A stretch of DNA of 64,000 nucleotides from Syntrophobacterales bacterium (GTDB taxonomy: Bacteria > Desulfobacterota > Syntrophobacteria > Syntrophobacterales > Thermodesulforhabdaceae). Location: NCBI GenBank assembly GCA_026417655.1, contig JAOACS010000008.1:78634-142633 (forward strand). Reading direction: 5' to 3'. Both the position numbers and the translations under genes were made by a program. The notes below the pieces were generated by a model. The model had not been told where the DNA came from, did not search any database, and was given only the letters and a program-made list of their open reading frames with translations. Positions 37,325 to 45,740 of this stretch are shown piece after piece. Positions within the stretch are counted from its first letter, which is position 1. The number at the start of each line of letters is the position of its first letter.

Positions 37325-37358
37325 ACTCTGGCGATTATGAAAATCGCCAGAGTTTTTA
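37325..37358 (+). terminator. Rho-independent terminator after the FmdE gene
   Basis: A 12-bp perfect stem, ACTCTGGCGATT (37325-37336) and AATCGCCAGAGT (37342-37353), with a 5-base loop and a T run to 37358. It ends the ABC-FmdE operon, facing the convergent SLC13 gene. Confidence 0.9.
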
Positions 37359-37376
37359 TAATTATAGGTTTATGGA

Positions 37377-38939
37377 CTAGGCTAATCCAACAATAGGAAG
37401 GATTATCATTAAACCTATCCAGATCAAAAATCCTCCAAGCAGATCGTATAATACCCCAGCCCTAATCATTTTTATGATGGGAACCATCCCTGATCCGTAT
37501 ACAATAGCGTTTGGTGGGGTAGAGACTGGAAGCATAAATCCCCAGCTAGCACCAAGGGTAGCTCCTATAGCAGGGGGCACGGGGTTTACACCTGCCGCCT
37601 GGGCAAGGGATATAATAACTGGAACTACCATGTTAGCCGATGCGGTATTAGATGATGTTTCACTCACAAGAATACCTATAAATATCGCCCCAAGGGTTAT
37701 TCCCCAAGTTGATGTAGCTCCAGTAAGATTTAAAAGCTTTGAGCCAATGACGTCTGCAAGTTTTAGCTCGAACATGAGATTTCCAAGAGTAATACCTCCA
37801 CCAAAGAGGAGCAATGTACCCCAGTCAATATTTACAGCCTGTCGCCAAGTAATTGTAAACTCACGTTCTTTCCAGTTTACGGGCAATATGAAAAGAAGAA
37901 CCGCTCCAATGAGGGCCGCTACACTCTCTGGAATGATCCTATTATAGGCTTTAGATATGGGAGCATCGGTTCCGTATAGGATGGCCAGCACTCCTGGAAT
38001 GAGCCATAGACTTACTGTTACCAAAAAGGCTACCATCACGTTTTTTTGTCCTCTGGTCCATGGACCCAGTAAAGCCCTTTCTCGGGCAATATATTCCTGT
38101 CCGCCCTCAATTTTTGATACTTCAGGTTTATGTAGGAAATACATCAAGACGAAGAGAAGAATGGAAAGTAAGATGAGTAGTGGAACAGCGAAGCTCATCC
38201 ATTTGAAAAACGGTATTTTTACGTTACAAAATTTCTCGATCATGGCAATGCCGATAAGATTTGGTGGAGTCCCCACAGGGGTCCCAATCCCTCCAGTGGA
38301 GGCACCGTAGGCAGCCATTAACATCATGGCTGTACCAAAACGGAGTTTTGTAGGTTCGACGACGCTTTTCGTCTTCTGTTGGACAATGTCTGCGGTGGCG
38401 TAGACTATACCCAAAGCAATAGGAAACATCATAGCAGTCGTCGCTGTATTACTTATCCACATCGATATGAAGCCACATATTACACCAAAGGCAAGGAGGA
38501 TTCTCCCAGTGCTATTTCCAATCCATCTCATGGACATGATGCCATAGGCGAAACGTTTGTCTAATCCATGAATGGACATAGCTTCCGCTATTATAAATCC
38601 TCCGAAGAAGAGATAAATAATCGGGTCCGCAAAGGGTGCGAAAACCTTTTTAGCGTCTGCTACACCAAAGACCACACAAAGTATTGCTCCCATAACAGCG
38701 CTTATTGGTAAGGGGACCGGCTCGGTGATCCACCATATTGCTACCCAGGTGATGATTGAGGCGAGGATATGGGCCTTTGGGCTAAGAGAGGGCATGGGAA
38801 TTAAATATATGATGAGGGCTCCAAGGGGGCCTAAAAAAAGTCCTATAGTGTTTCTCCATCTTTCGAAACGCTCTTCATGTTCTGATAAAACTTCCCTAAT
38901 CTCCCTTTGTCCTTTCTGTAATACTTCGCTCGTTGCCAT
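37377..38939 (-). CDS. DASS/SLC13-family anion:Na+ symporter
   Basis: 520 residues from ATG 38939, which follows GGGAAGGAG; the longer frame to 39014 would run into the upstream CBS gene. About twelve membrane segments. DASS hallmarks: AIWWITEPVPLPISAV, the SNT-like WISNTATTAMMFPIALG, and SETSSNTASANMVVPVI in the second half, the two Na+/substrate loops of VcINDY-type carriers. Members import dicarboxylates, sulfate or other anions. Last gene of the unit starting at the sigma-54 promoter near 40898, so a dicarboxylate substrate is attractive but not shown. Confidence 0.9.
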   Translation of the reverse strand: MATSEVLQKGQREIREVLSEHEERFERWRNTIGLFLGPLGALIIYLIPMPSLSPKAHILASIITWVAIWWITEPVPLPISAVMGAILCVVFGVADAKKVFAPFADPIIYLFFGGFIIAEAMSIHGLDKRFAYGIMSMRWIGNSTGRILLAFGVICGFISMWISNTATTAMMFPIALGIVYATADIVQQKTKSVVEPTKLRFGTAMMLMAAYGASTGGIGTPVGTPPNLIGIAMIEKFCNVKIPFFKWMSFAVPLLILLSILLFVLMYFLHKPEVSKIEGGQEYIARERALLGPWTRGQKNVMVAFLVTVSLWLIPGVLAILYGTDAPISKAYNRIIPESVAALIGAVLLFILPVNWKEREFTITWRQAVNIDWGTLLLFGGGITLGNLMFELKLADVIGSKLLNLTGATSTWGITLGAIFIGILVSETSSNTASANMVVPVIISLAQAAGVNPVPPAIGATLGASWGFMLPVSTPPNAIVYGSGMVPIIKMIRAGVLYDLLGGFLIWIGLMIILPIVGLA

Positions 38940-38964
38940 GGTTACTCCTTCCCTTGCACAAAAA

Positions 38965-39447
38965 TTATCCGCTAAGGCGTTTGGCTTCCTTCCAAACAAG
39001 GCCAAAAAGATCACTCAGTCGAATGACACCTATAGTGGCCTCTCCTGAAGTGACAACCATGTGAAGGTATGAGCCAGAAATTATCCTAGAGAACACTTCT
39101 TCGAGGGGGGTATCTTCCGAAACATATTCTTTTTCTGAGAATCGATACATAATGTTCTTAGCCGGTATTGCGTGTATCATTTCGGCTATCCGATACATCA
39201 TATCTCTCCACGATGGATACGACTTTTCGGTGAAAGTTTCTCCACCTAGAGCGTTGACTACTTCGATTGGGCGTATGCAGCCTACTACTTTGAATTTACT
39301 ATCGTGGACGAATACAACTCGTGGTCTGTAATCAAGGGACGAACGTTGACGAGTTGCTTCTAGCATCATTAGGGCATCGTAGATTGTTCTATCCTCCGCA
39401 ATTTTTGCACACTTAGCCAGGGGTATCATTAGATCACTTGCCTTCAT
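38965..39447 (-). CDS. CBS-domain pair protein
   Basis: 160 residues. Two CBS motifs: KASDLMIPLAKCAKIAED with VVFVHDSKFKVVGCIRPIEVVN, split as KFKVVGCIRPIEVV, and IPAKNIMYRFSEKEYVSED with HMVVTSGEATIGVIRLSDL, split as ATIGVIRLSDL. CBS pairs bind adenine nucleotides and regulate attached or partner proteins. No catalytic domain. GGAG lies 7 bases before the ATG. It is 25 bases upstream of the SLC13 transporter and probably gates or senses energy state for it; this is inference. Confidence 0.85.
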   Translation of the reverse strand: MKASDLMIPLAKCAKIAEDRTIYDALMMLEATRQRSSLDYRPRVVFVHDSKFKVVGCIRPIEVVNALGGETFTEKSYPSWRDMMYRIAEMIHAIPAKNIMYRFSEKEYVSEDTPLEEVFSRIISGSYLHMVVTSGEATIGVIRLSDLFGLVWKEAKRLSG

Positions 39448-39492
39448 CTCTTTCTCCTTTTTTGATGATGTTAGAATCTAGAAGGGGTAACC

Positions 39493-39511
39493 GACCCTTT
39501 GAATAAGGGTC
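39493..39511 (-). other. Hairpin between the OadB-like and CBS genes
   Basis: GACCCTT (39493-39499) and AAGGGTC (39505-39511) form a 7-bp stem with a 5-base loop in the 99-base gap. On the minus strand no T run follows, so it is more likely a processing or stability element within the transcript than a terminator. Confidence 0.35.
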
Positions 39512-39546
39512 AGTTAAGAGCCGAACACAGCATAAGGCCCTGAGAG

Positions 39547-40689
39547 TTACCCTAAACCCATCCCCTTAAAAACTGAGAGCATAATAGCTGCGGCCATAAC
39601 AGAACCGATCTGACCTCCTGTGTTTGCTCCCATAGCATGCATTAAAAGCCAATTGTTGGTGTCATAACGCCTTCCCTCCGTCTGGACTACTCTTGCGGCC
39701 ATGGGATAGGCTGAGATACCGGCGGCCCCAATCAGGGGATTGATTTTGCCTTTGGTAAGAAAACACATTAGCTTCCCAAAGAGGACCCCCGTTACTGTGT
39801 CAAGGCAGATAGCTACCAGCCCCAGGGCGAGAACAAGCAGTGTTTGTGGTTTTAGGAAGGTGTTTCCTTCCATTGTGCCACCAATAGCTAATCCCAAAAG
39901 AAGGGTGACTATATTGGCGATTTCGTTTTCTGAGGCCTTTGTAAGTCGAGCTACCACACCGGATTCCCTCATAAGATTACCCAACATCAGCATCCCCATA
40001 AGAGGCGTTCCCATAGGAGCAATAAGACAACAGGCAAGGGTCACAACAATTGGAAAGAGAAGCTTGGTCCTTTTGGATACGCTCTTGTGGGATGGGTATT
40101 CCATTCTGATAAGCTTTTCCCGTTTGGTTGTAAGGATGCGCATAATGGGAGGTTGAATTAGAGGCACGAGGGCCATGTAGGAGTAGGCAGCCACGGAAAC
40201 AGCTCCAAGAAGATGGGGCGCATACTTAGATGTTACATAAATCGATGTAGGACCATCACATGCTCCTATAATGCCTATAGAGAGGGCTTCCAGGAGATCA
40301 AACCCTAAAGCAATAGCGATAAGAAATGTTAGAAATATTCCAAACTGGCCTGCCGCACCCAAAAGAAGGATTCTTGGGTTTTCCAAAAGAGGGGTAAAGT
40401 CTGTCATAGCGCCGATCCCGATGAAAATAAGACAGGGGAAAACCTCGTTGGCGATCCCAAAATTGTAAAACTGCCTTAAAAGTCCCTCTTGACCCATAAG
40501 ATCTGCCAAAGGGATGTTTACTAAAATGGCACCAAACCCAATAGGAACAAGAAGAAGAGGCTCGTATCCCTTTTTTATACCTAGATAAAGTAGCAAACAT
40601 CCAACCGCGATCATGACAGCGTTTTGAATAGTAAGGGCACCAATACCTGCGGTGAGAGCTGAGATGCTAGAAAGAATAATCTCTCCCAT
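39547..40689 (-). CDS. Na+-translocating decarboxylase beta subunit (OadB/GcdB/MmdB type)
   Basis: 380 residues, multi-pass membrane protein. OadB signatures: LLYLGIKKGYEPLLLVPIGFG, quoted as YEPLLLVPIGFGA, FIGIGAMTDFTPLLENP, IGACDGPTSIYVTSKYAPHLLGAVSVAAYSYMALVP, quoted as GACDGPTSIY and AVAAYSYMALVP in its usual form (here VSVAAYSYMALVP), and IMGMGTPLMG-like PMGTPLMGMLMLGNLMRE. This subunit couples decarboxylation of carboxybiotin to Na+ export. The carboxyltransferase and biotin carrier genes are not here. It overlaps the OadG-like gene by one base (TAATG). Confidence 0.9.
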   Translation of the reverse strand: MGEIILSSISALTAGIGALTIQNAVMIAVGCLLLYLGIKKGYEPLLLVPIGFGAILVNIPLADLMGQEGLLRQFYNFGIANEVFPCLIFIGIGAMTDFTPLLENPRILLLGAAGQFGIFLTFLIAIALGFDLLEALSIGIIGACDGPTSIYVTSKYAPHLLGAVSVAAYSYMALVPLIQPPIMRILTTKREKLIRMEYPSHKSVSKRTKLLFPIVVTLACCLIAPMGTPLMGMLMLGNLMRESGVVARLTKASENEIANIVTLLLGLAIGGTMEGNTFLKPQTLLVLALGLVAICLDTVTGVLFGKLMCFLTKGKINPLIGAAGISAYPMAARVVQTEGRRYDTNNWLLMHAMGANTGGQIGSVMAAAIMLSVFKGMGLG

Positions 40690-40838
40690 TATGATCTCTC
40701 CTTTCTGTTTCCGCCCGACTCTTCCTCTTCACGGTAGGGAAATATTTTCTTTAAAATGTCCATGATTATGGTGAGTATCCACAAGGTGAAAAGGGTACCC
40801 CCCATCCCTACAAGAGCGATTACAAGACCTTTTTCCAC
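40689..40838 (-). CDS. OadG-like small membrane subunit (49 residues)
   Basis: A short gene read directly from the minus strand: GTG at 40838, stop TAA at 40691-40689, whose last bases overlap the OadB start as TAATG. The protein begins with one membrane helix (GLVIALVGMGGTLFTLWIL) followed by a charged tail (KKIFPYREEEE). This is the pattern of the gamma subunit OadG/MmdC, which anchors and assembles the Na+ pump, although it is shorter than most (about 80). GGGGAGGG lies 5 bases before the GTG. Position directly before oadB supports the call. Confidence 0.7.
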   Translation of the reverse strand: MEKGLVIALVGMGGTLFTLWILTIIMDILKKIFPYREEEESGGNRKERS

Positions 40839-40897
40839 AAAGACCCTCCCCTGAGCTCAGTTGAATTTCCTAAAAAGACTGGCCGGGACATATTTTT

Positions 40898-40913
40898 AGC
40901 AAGAGCTATGCCT
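40898..40913 (-). promoter_or_regulatory. Sigma-54 (-24/-12) promoter of the oadG-oadB operon
   Basis: On the minus strand the sequence reads AGGCATAGCTCTTGCT, which fits NGGCAYR-N4-TTGCW at every conserved position: GG at -24 and GC at -12 with correct spacing. The expected start site is near 40887, about 50 bases before the OadG-like GTG at 40838. The gene for a sigma-54-dependent activator ends 140 bases upstream. This is a sequence match, not a measured promoter. Confidence 0.65.
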
Positions 40914-41010
40914 GACCCCGACTATATGGTATCCCTTCAATCTGTTACAAGAAGATATTGCAGGGGTTATAGTTAAGCTACAAGGGCTTTTAAGGTAATT
41001 TGCTGATTGG

Positions 41011-41048
41011 GTGGCGAAAATTCGCCACTAGGGCGTCAAATTTCGCCA
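41011..41048 (-). promoter_or_regulatory. Two tandem dyads, candidate enhancer sites for the NtrC-type regulator
   Basis: An 18-base dyad GTGGCGAA-AA-TTCGCCAC (41011-41028) is followed by a related imperfect one, GGCGTCAAATTTCGCC (41032-41047). Their centres are 20 bases apart, about two helical turns, placing both on the same DNA face. They lie about 100-130 bases upstream of the -24/-12 promoter, where activator dimers of this class usually bind. The regulator gene itself stops at 41053, a few bases away. Confidence 0.55.
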
Positions 41049-41052
41049 GTCC

Positions 41053-42471
41053 TTAAGGCTTTTTAGAAGGGGGTGGTACTATGGGGGATATGTTATACTT
41101 TTCAATCTTATATCGGAGCGTTCCCCTTGGGATTCCTAACAGTTTGGCTGCCTGAGAGATATTTCCCTGAACCATAGCTAATGCCTTTTCAATAATAACA
41201 GAAGTGAACCTGTCTATCATCTCCTCCAGATTAATCCCTTCGGGAGGTATGTTTATAGGAAATGATAGAGAATTGTCCGATAGGGTATCAATACCATGGG
41301 CTATCTCTAGGGGAAGATGGTGTTTTTCTACGATCCTATCATCATGCATTATGCAAATTCTCTCGATGGTATGGGCCAACTCTCGGACATTTCCAGGCCA
41401 TGGGTAGGTTAAAAGAAGGTGTTTTGCCTCGAGGGAAAATCCCTGAAAGTGCCGATTATATTTTTTATTATATTCGGCAAGAAAATGCTTCGACAGGGCG
41501 ATAATGTCCTCAGGACGCTCTCTAAGAGGTGGTATATGAATTGGAATAGCATTTAATCGAAAATAAAGATCTTCTCTGAAGTTCTTCTCCGCTACGGCCC
41601 TTTTAAGGTCACGATTGGTAGCGGCTATTATCCTCACTTCCACATCATGATAGTTGGTGCTCCCAATTCTTCGGATGCGTTTATCCTCAATAACTCTTAA
41701 AAGCTTTGCTTGAAGTCCTAGGGCAAGTTCTCCTATTTCATCAAGGAATATAGTTCCACCATTGGCTGCTTCGAAGAGGCCAATCTTTCTTTCTCTAGCT
41801 CCAGTAAAGGCTCCCCTTTCATAACCAAACAGTTCGCTCTCCAGGAGTTGTTCTGGAAGGGCTGCGCAATTTACCTCTATGAAGGGTCTTTCGGAACGGG
41901 GGCTAAGAGCATGAATGGTTCTTGCGAAAAGATCCTTTCCAGTTCCGGTTTCTCCTGTTATTAGAACAGTTGTGTCGGAGAGGGTAGCAACTTTTTTTAG
42001 CTTTACAAGAAGCTCTTGCATTGATGGACTTTCAGCTATTAGAGGTTTGCCCTTTAATATATCCTTGTAGTGTGATCTAAAGGCTTTAACTTCCTTCCTA
42101 AGCCGCTGTGTTTCAAGGGCAAGTTTTACAATAAGCTTTATTACATCGGCCTTGAAGGGCTTTTTAATGTAATCGTAGGCACCTAGTTTAAGAGCTTCAA
42201 CAGCGGACTCTACTGATGCATATCCGGTTATAATCACAACTATCAGATCTGGATCCTCTTCTTTAAGTTTTTTGAGAACCTCAATCCCCGGGATATCAGA
42301 TAGCTTAAGATCTAGCAAAACCAGATCGACGGATGAAGACTTAACCGTTGCTATCGCTTCGCTCCCCGTTTTGGCCACAATACTTTCGTAACCCTCTTCC
42401 CTGATTATCCGTTGGAGGTTTTCACAGATAAAATCTTCGTCATCGACTATCAAAATAGTATCTCCAGTCAT
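41053..42471 (-). CDS. Sigma-54-dependent NtrC-family response regulator
   Basis: 472 residues. Receiver domain (1-120) with VDDED acidic pocket and phospho-Asp in LVLLDLKLSD; AAA+ domain (about 150-380) with Walker A GETGTGKDLFA, the sigma-54 contact loop GAFTGA, and FLDEIGELALG; C-terminal Fis-type helix-turn-helix (NISQAAKLLGIPRGTLRYKI). It activates sigma-54 polymerase after phosphorylation by the partner kinase, whose gene overlaps it in an ATGA arrangement. Likely targets are the dyads and promoter directly downstream. Confidence 0.95.
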   Translation of the reverse strand: MTGDTILIVDDEDFICENLQRIIREEGYESIVAKTGSEAIATVKSSSVDLVLLDLKLSDIPGIEVLKKLKEEDPDLIVVIITGYASVESAVEALKLGAYDYIKKPFKADVIKLIVKLALETQRLRKEVKAFRSHYKDILKGKPLIAESPSMQELLVKLKKVATLSDTTVLITGETGTGKDLFARTIHALSPRSERPFIEVNCAALPEQLLESELFGYERGAFTGARERKIGLFEAANGGTIFLDEIGELALGLQAKLLRVIEDKRIRRIGSTNYHDVEVRIIAATNRDLKRAVAEKNFREDLYFRLNAIPIHIPPLRERPEDIIALSKHFLAEYNKKYNRHFQGFSLEAKHLLLTYPWPGNVRELAHTIERICIMHDDRIVEKHHLPLEIAHGIDTLSDNSLSFPINIPPEGINLEEMIDRFTSVIIEKALAMVQGNISQAAKLLGIPRGTLRYKIEKYNISPIVPPPSKKP

Positions 42472-45400
42472 AGGCTGTCACCTTCTTTAGCTATTTTGCT
42501 CTGTTGTGTAGGAAAATCTATGACGAAGGTCGTGCCCTTCCCTAGGTTACTAGATACAGCAACTCTTCCACCGTGTTCGACTACAATACTGTGGACTATA
42601 GCAAGTCCTAGCCCGGATCCACGAGGACGGCGACTAAAGAAGGGATCGAAAATGTAGGGAATATCTTCTGGAGAAATACCTTCTCCTGTGTCAGAAATTG
42701 TAACGCGAATGGATTCAGGAGCCTTTGAAACCCCTATCGTTAGAATTCCACCATTTGGCATAGCTTGGATAGCGTTTATAAAAAGGTTGAGAAATACCTG
42801 CTTCATTTTCTCTCGATCGGCCTGGATGGGGGGTATGTTATCATCTATCTCCGTTGTTATCCTTACGTGATGATTTTTTGCAAGTTTTCTCATAAAGAGT
42901 AAAGTGTCCGCAATAATAGAGGAAAGAGATGTTGGTTCAAGCCTAAGCTCCCTGGAGGGTGTAGCAAAGTCTAGGAGGCTGTTTATAAGGTTTTCTAGTC
43001 GCTCGATCTCTTCAAGAGCCCTTTGAATAAGTTCTCGTTCTTCACGATTGTCGTGAAGGTGATCATGGAGATCATCGAGCATAAGAGAAATTCCTGTAAG
43101 AGGATTTCTCATCTCGTGGGCTATACCAGCAGCCAGGACTCCGAGGCTTGCTAGTCTATCGGTTCTTCTCATGTGTTCTTCCATTTGTTTTCTCTTAGTG
43201 ATATCACGGCAAGATATGAGAAAAAGTTTTTCATCCCCCTCGGTCTTATCAATGGAAGAGTAGGAATATTCGATTATTCTTTCCTTTCCATCTGGAAATA
43301 TTAGATTATGTTCAACAACCGATCTAGCAAGGTGGATAGAATGGATGGCCTCTTCGATAATTTTCTTCCATGATGGGAAATTTATAAACACTTGGCTATA
43401 CTGTTTCCCTTCGGCATCTTGAATTCCAAATAATTTTTCCGCATAGGGATTAAACCACTTTATTTTGCCGTCCTCTCCTAAGACAATGATACCTATGGGA
43501 ACATGTAATAGAATGGATGATATAAAATTCTTCTCACCAATAAGCCCTCGATAAAGTTCAGAGCGTTCAATTGCACGGGCAGTGTCATTGGCTAAGATTT
43601 CCAGGGCTTCAACTTCTATTTTGCTAAAGGAAGAGTATCTTTCCAACCGCTCAGCCCCAATAACACCGATTACTTGGTTCCCTGTTCTTAGGGGTGTCCA
43701 GACGAAGCCCTTGCTTTCCCACTCTTTGACTATCCTTGTATCTAACTCTGTTACCTCTTCTAGGAAAATCGTCTTCCCATGCCGGAAGGCTCTAGTAATA
43801 CTACAATCCTCCCTATCAATATGAAATGATAAGGACTTAGCGCGCCTTTCATGCTCTTCGGAAAACCCAAATGTCCCATGACAGACCAATTGCCTACTCG
43901 AGGGATCAAAGAGATACAGTATAGCACGATCATATCCTAGGCCCTTTACAGAGGTTTTTAGCACCTCTTCCAGCACCCGATCCCTTTCATAAATAGTGCT
44001 AAGGAGCTGACTAAGATAGTGAATGTTTTTTATAATCCATACCTGCTTCTCAAGTTCATAGGAGTATTGTTCGAGAGATTTTTTTGATGAGGCCAGCTCC
44101 TTCAAGGAGTTTTCTAAATGGTTGCGATATTGGTGGATCTCCTTTGCCATCTTAGCAAGGCTTGTTGAAAGAGTTTCTATCTCATTCCCTGTTTTTAATT
44201 CAATATCTTCTGGTACCTTACCTTCAGCAATCTCCATAGCCTTACGGGAAAGATGCAATATGGGTTTGGTTATTGCCCGGGCGAGTAGAAAGGCAAACAA
44301 AATAGATGCCAATATAGTTATACCCATAACTAAAAAGTTTTGAATCTTTGTGCGACGTATAATACTGGTTATGGCCTTTTCTGTTCTAGATATGGGCGCC
44401 TTAAAGGTAGTGGTGTCTACTCCAATGGTGATACCTCCAAATATACCGTAGCGATCGTAGGGTTTTTGATAGTAAAAGATAGGAGCATAGGCCATTACTC
44501 GGGGTATCCCTCCAACGTTAAATGTATTTGTTACACCTGAACGACCTTTTCTTACCTCGGAAGCTATAAATGGATAATTGGGATTAATTATACCGGCGTA
44601 GTCAAGGTTAAATGGCACCTTTCCAAGGAGGAGATTTTCCCTGGTGTAATATGGAGCAGTAGGATCGAAGGGACTTCCATCCGGTCTAAGTCCTCTTATG
44701 TCGCAAAACTTGGGATGGGAGATAATCCACCCTTCATCATCAAACATAAAGGCATAATTACCGCTTTTGTAGGACGGGAAGACAACGAAGCGTTCCTCCG
44801 TTGGTAGGATATGCATTGTAAATTCCATAAGATGCCTATGATCGAGGGAAAGCACAATCACTCCTTCGGGAGAATCAGCCCCCCCTTCACATCGAATGGC
44901 GAAACGGACTATACCTTCGTATTTTTTACCTTCAACGGCCATCTCAAGCTCAGGAGCTCCCTGAAGCTGTTCTTCTAAAGAGACGAACCATCCTGTTACG
45001 TGGGATACGTAGATTTTACCTTTGGGTAATTTCATGACTTCGTTAAAGTAAGTCTCAGATTTATAGGTAGTGTTTTCCGGTTTACTCACGTCACGAAGAA
45101 GGTTTTGAGGAACCGGTTCGCCGTCAACTATCTTTATAAGTTCCTTTCCTGAGAGGTCGATGAAGGCTATTTCTCGGTATAGGGGTAGTTCTTTTCTTAT
45201 TTCTATCGGGTGATCATTTGTACCATCTCTAGTCCATATGGTCTTTTTGTGAATTGAGTAGAATTTCTGAAGGACGTCTAAACGTTTTGGCATCATACAG
45301 AGTGTGTGGGCATCAACCTCTATGGATTGGAGAAATTCACTAACCCTGTTCGCAAGTTCTACAGCTCTTACCTCGAGAGATTCCCTACTCTTTTGTTCGA

Positions 45401-45539
45401 GCTGGATAGAGCTCTTTTCTACGGCTATCTTTTCTAGCTCATGAAGATTTGCAAGATGCATCATTCCAAGGACAATAGGTGGCATAAGAGAAAGTATTAG
45501 AAGGAATAGGGTGAATTTTTTGGCTATAGAAATACGCAT
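42468..45539 (-). CDS. Large Cache-HAMP-GAF-PAS sensor histidine kinase
   Basis: About 1023 residues from ATG 45539 (GAGGG five bases upstream); an ATG at 45554 sits too close to its AGGAG. In order: membrane helix (about 8-28), a large periplasmic Cache-type region of about 350 residues, second helix (near 398-420), HAMP, coiled coil, GAF (about 510-655), PAS (about 670-785), HisKA with GIAHEMRNPLTGISLMLDDL, and HATPase with NLFINAIQAMP, DTGEGISPEDIPYIFDPFF and GSGLGLAIVHS. It senses a periplasmic ligand, unknown, and phosphorylates the regulator encoded downstream. Domain borders are estimates. Confidence 0.92.
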   Translation of the reverse strand: MRISIAKKFTLFLLILSLMPPIVLGMMHLANLHELEKIAVEKSSIQLEQKSRESLEVRAVELANRVSEFLQSIEVDAHTLCMMPKRLDVLQKFYSIHKKTIWTRDGTNDHPIEIRKELPLYREIAFIDLSGKELIKIVDGEPVPQNLLRDVSKPENTTYKSETYFNEVMKLPKGKIYVSHVTGWFVSLEEQLQGAPELEMAVEGKKYEGIVRFAIRCEGGADSPEGVIVLSLDHRHLMEFTMHILPTEERFVVFPSYKSGNYAFMFDDEGWIISHPKFCDIRGLRPDGSPFDPTAPYYTRENLLLGKVPFNLDYAGIINPNYPFIASEVRKGRSGVTNTFNVGGIPRVMAYAPIFYYQKPYDRYGIFGGITIGVDTTTFKAPISRTEKAITSIIRRTKIQNFLVMGITILASILFAFLLARAITKPILHLSRKAMEIAEGKVPEDIELKTGNEIETLSTSLAKMAKEIHQYRNHLENSLKELASSKKSLEQYSYELEKQVWIIKNIHYLSQLLSTIYERDRVLEEVLKTSVKGLGYDRAILYLFDPSSRQLVCHGTFGFSEEHERRAKSLSFHIDREDCSITRAFRHGKTIFLEEVTELDTRIVKEWESKGFVWTPLRTGNQVIGVIGAERLERYSSFSKIEVEALEILANDTARAIERSELYRGLIGEKNFISSILLHVPIGIIVLGEDGKIKWFNPYAEKLFGIQDAEGKQYSQVFINFPSWKKIIEEAIHSIHLARSVVEHNLIFPDGKERIIEYSYSSIDKTEGDEKLFLISCRDITKRKQMEEHMRRTDRLASLGVLAAGIAHEMRNPLTGISLMLDDLHDHLHDNREERELIQRALEEIERLENLINSLLDFATPSRELRLEPTSLSSIIADTLLFMRKLAKNHHVRITTEIDDNIPPIQADREKMKQVFLNLFINAIQAMPNGGILTIGVSKAPESIRVTISDTGEGISPEDIPYIFDPFFSRRPRGSGLGLAIVHSIVVEHGGRVAVSSNLGKGTTFVIDFPTQQSKIAKEGDSL

Positions 45540-45740
45540 TCCTTCCCTCAGCATACTCCTTTTTGTTTTCTAGTCTAAATTAGCAACAGGGTCTTCATCA
45601 TTCAAGGATAGATAGGGCTTTAAACTAGAGTTTCCACGTTGACATTAGATGCGAATTCATAGATAGAAATTCCACTGATTCGGGGGAGGTTTCCAGGCTA
45701 CCGGAGGGTTTTATTTTAGCGATTGAAGGGGGTTACCGGA

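Noticed and set aside
45639..45644. Perfect TTGACA upstream of the DUF39 gene
   Set aside because: No acceptable -10 element at normal spacing.
45660..45740. Possible riboswitch upstream of the DUF39 gene
   Set aside because: Short GG/CC-rich segments suggested a structured leader, but no known SAM or SAH riboswitch core was recognised.
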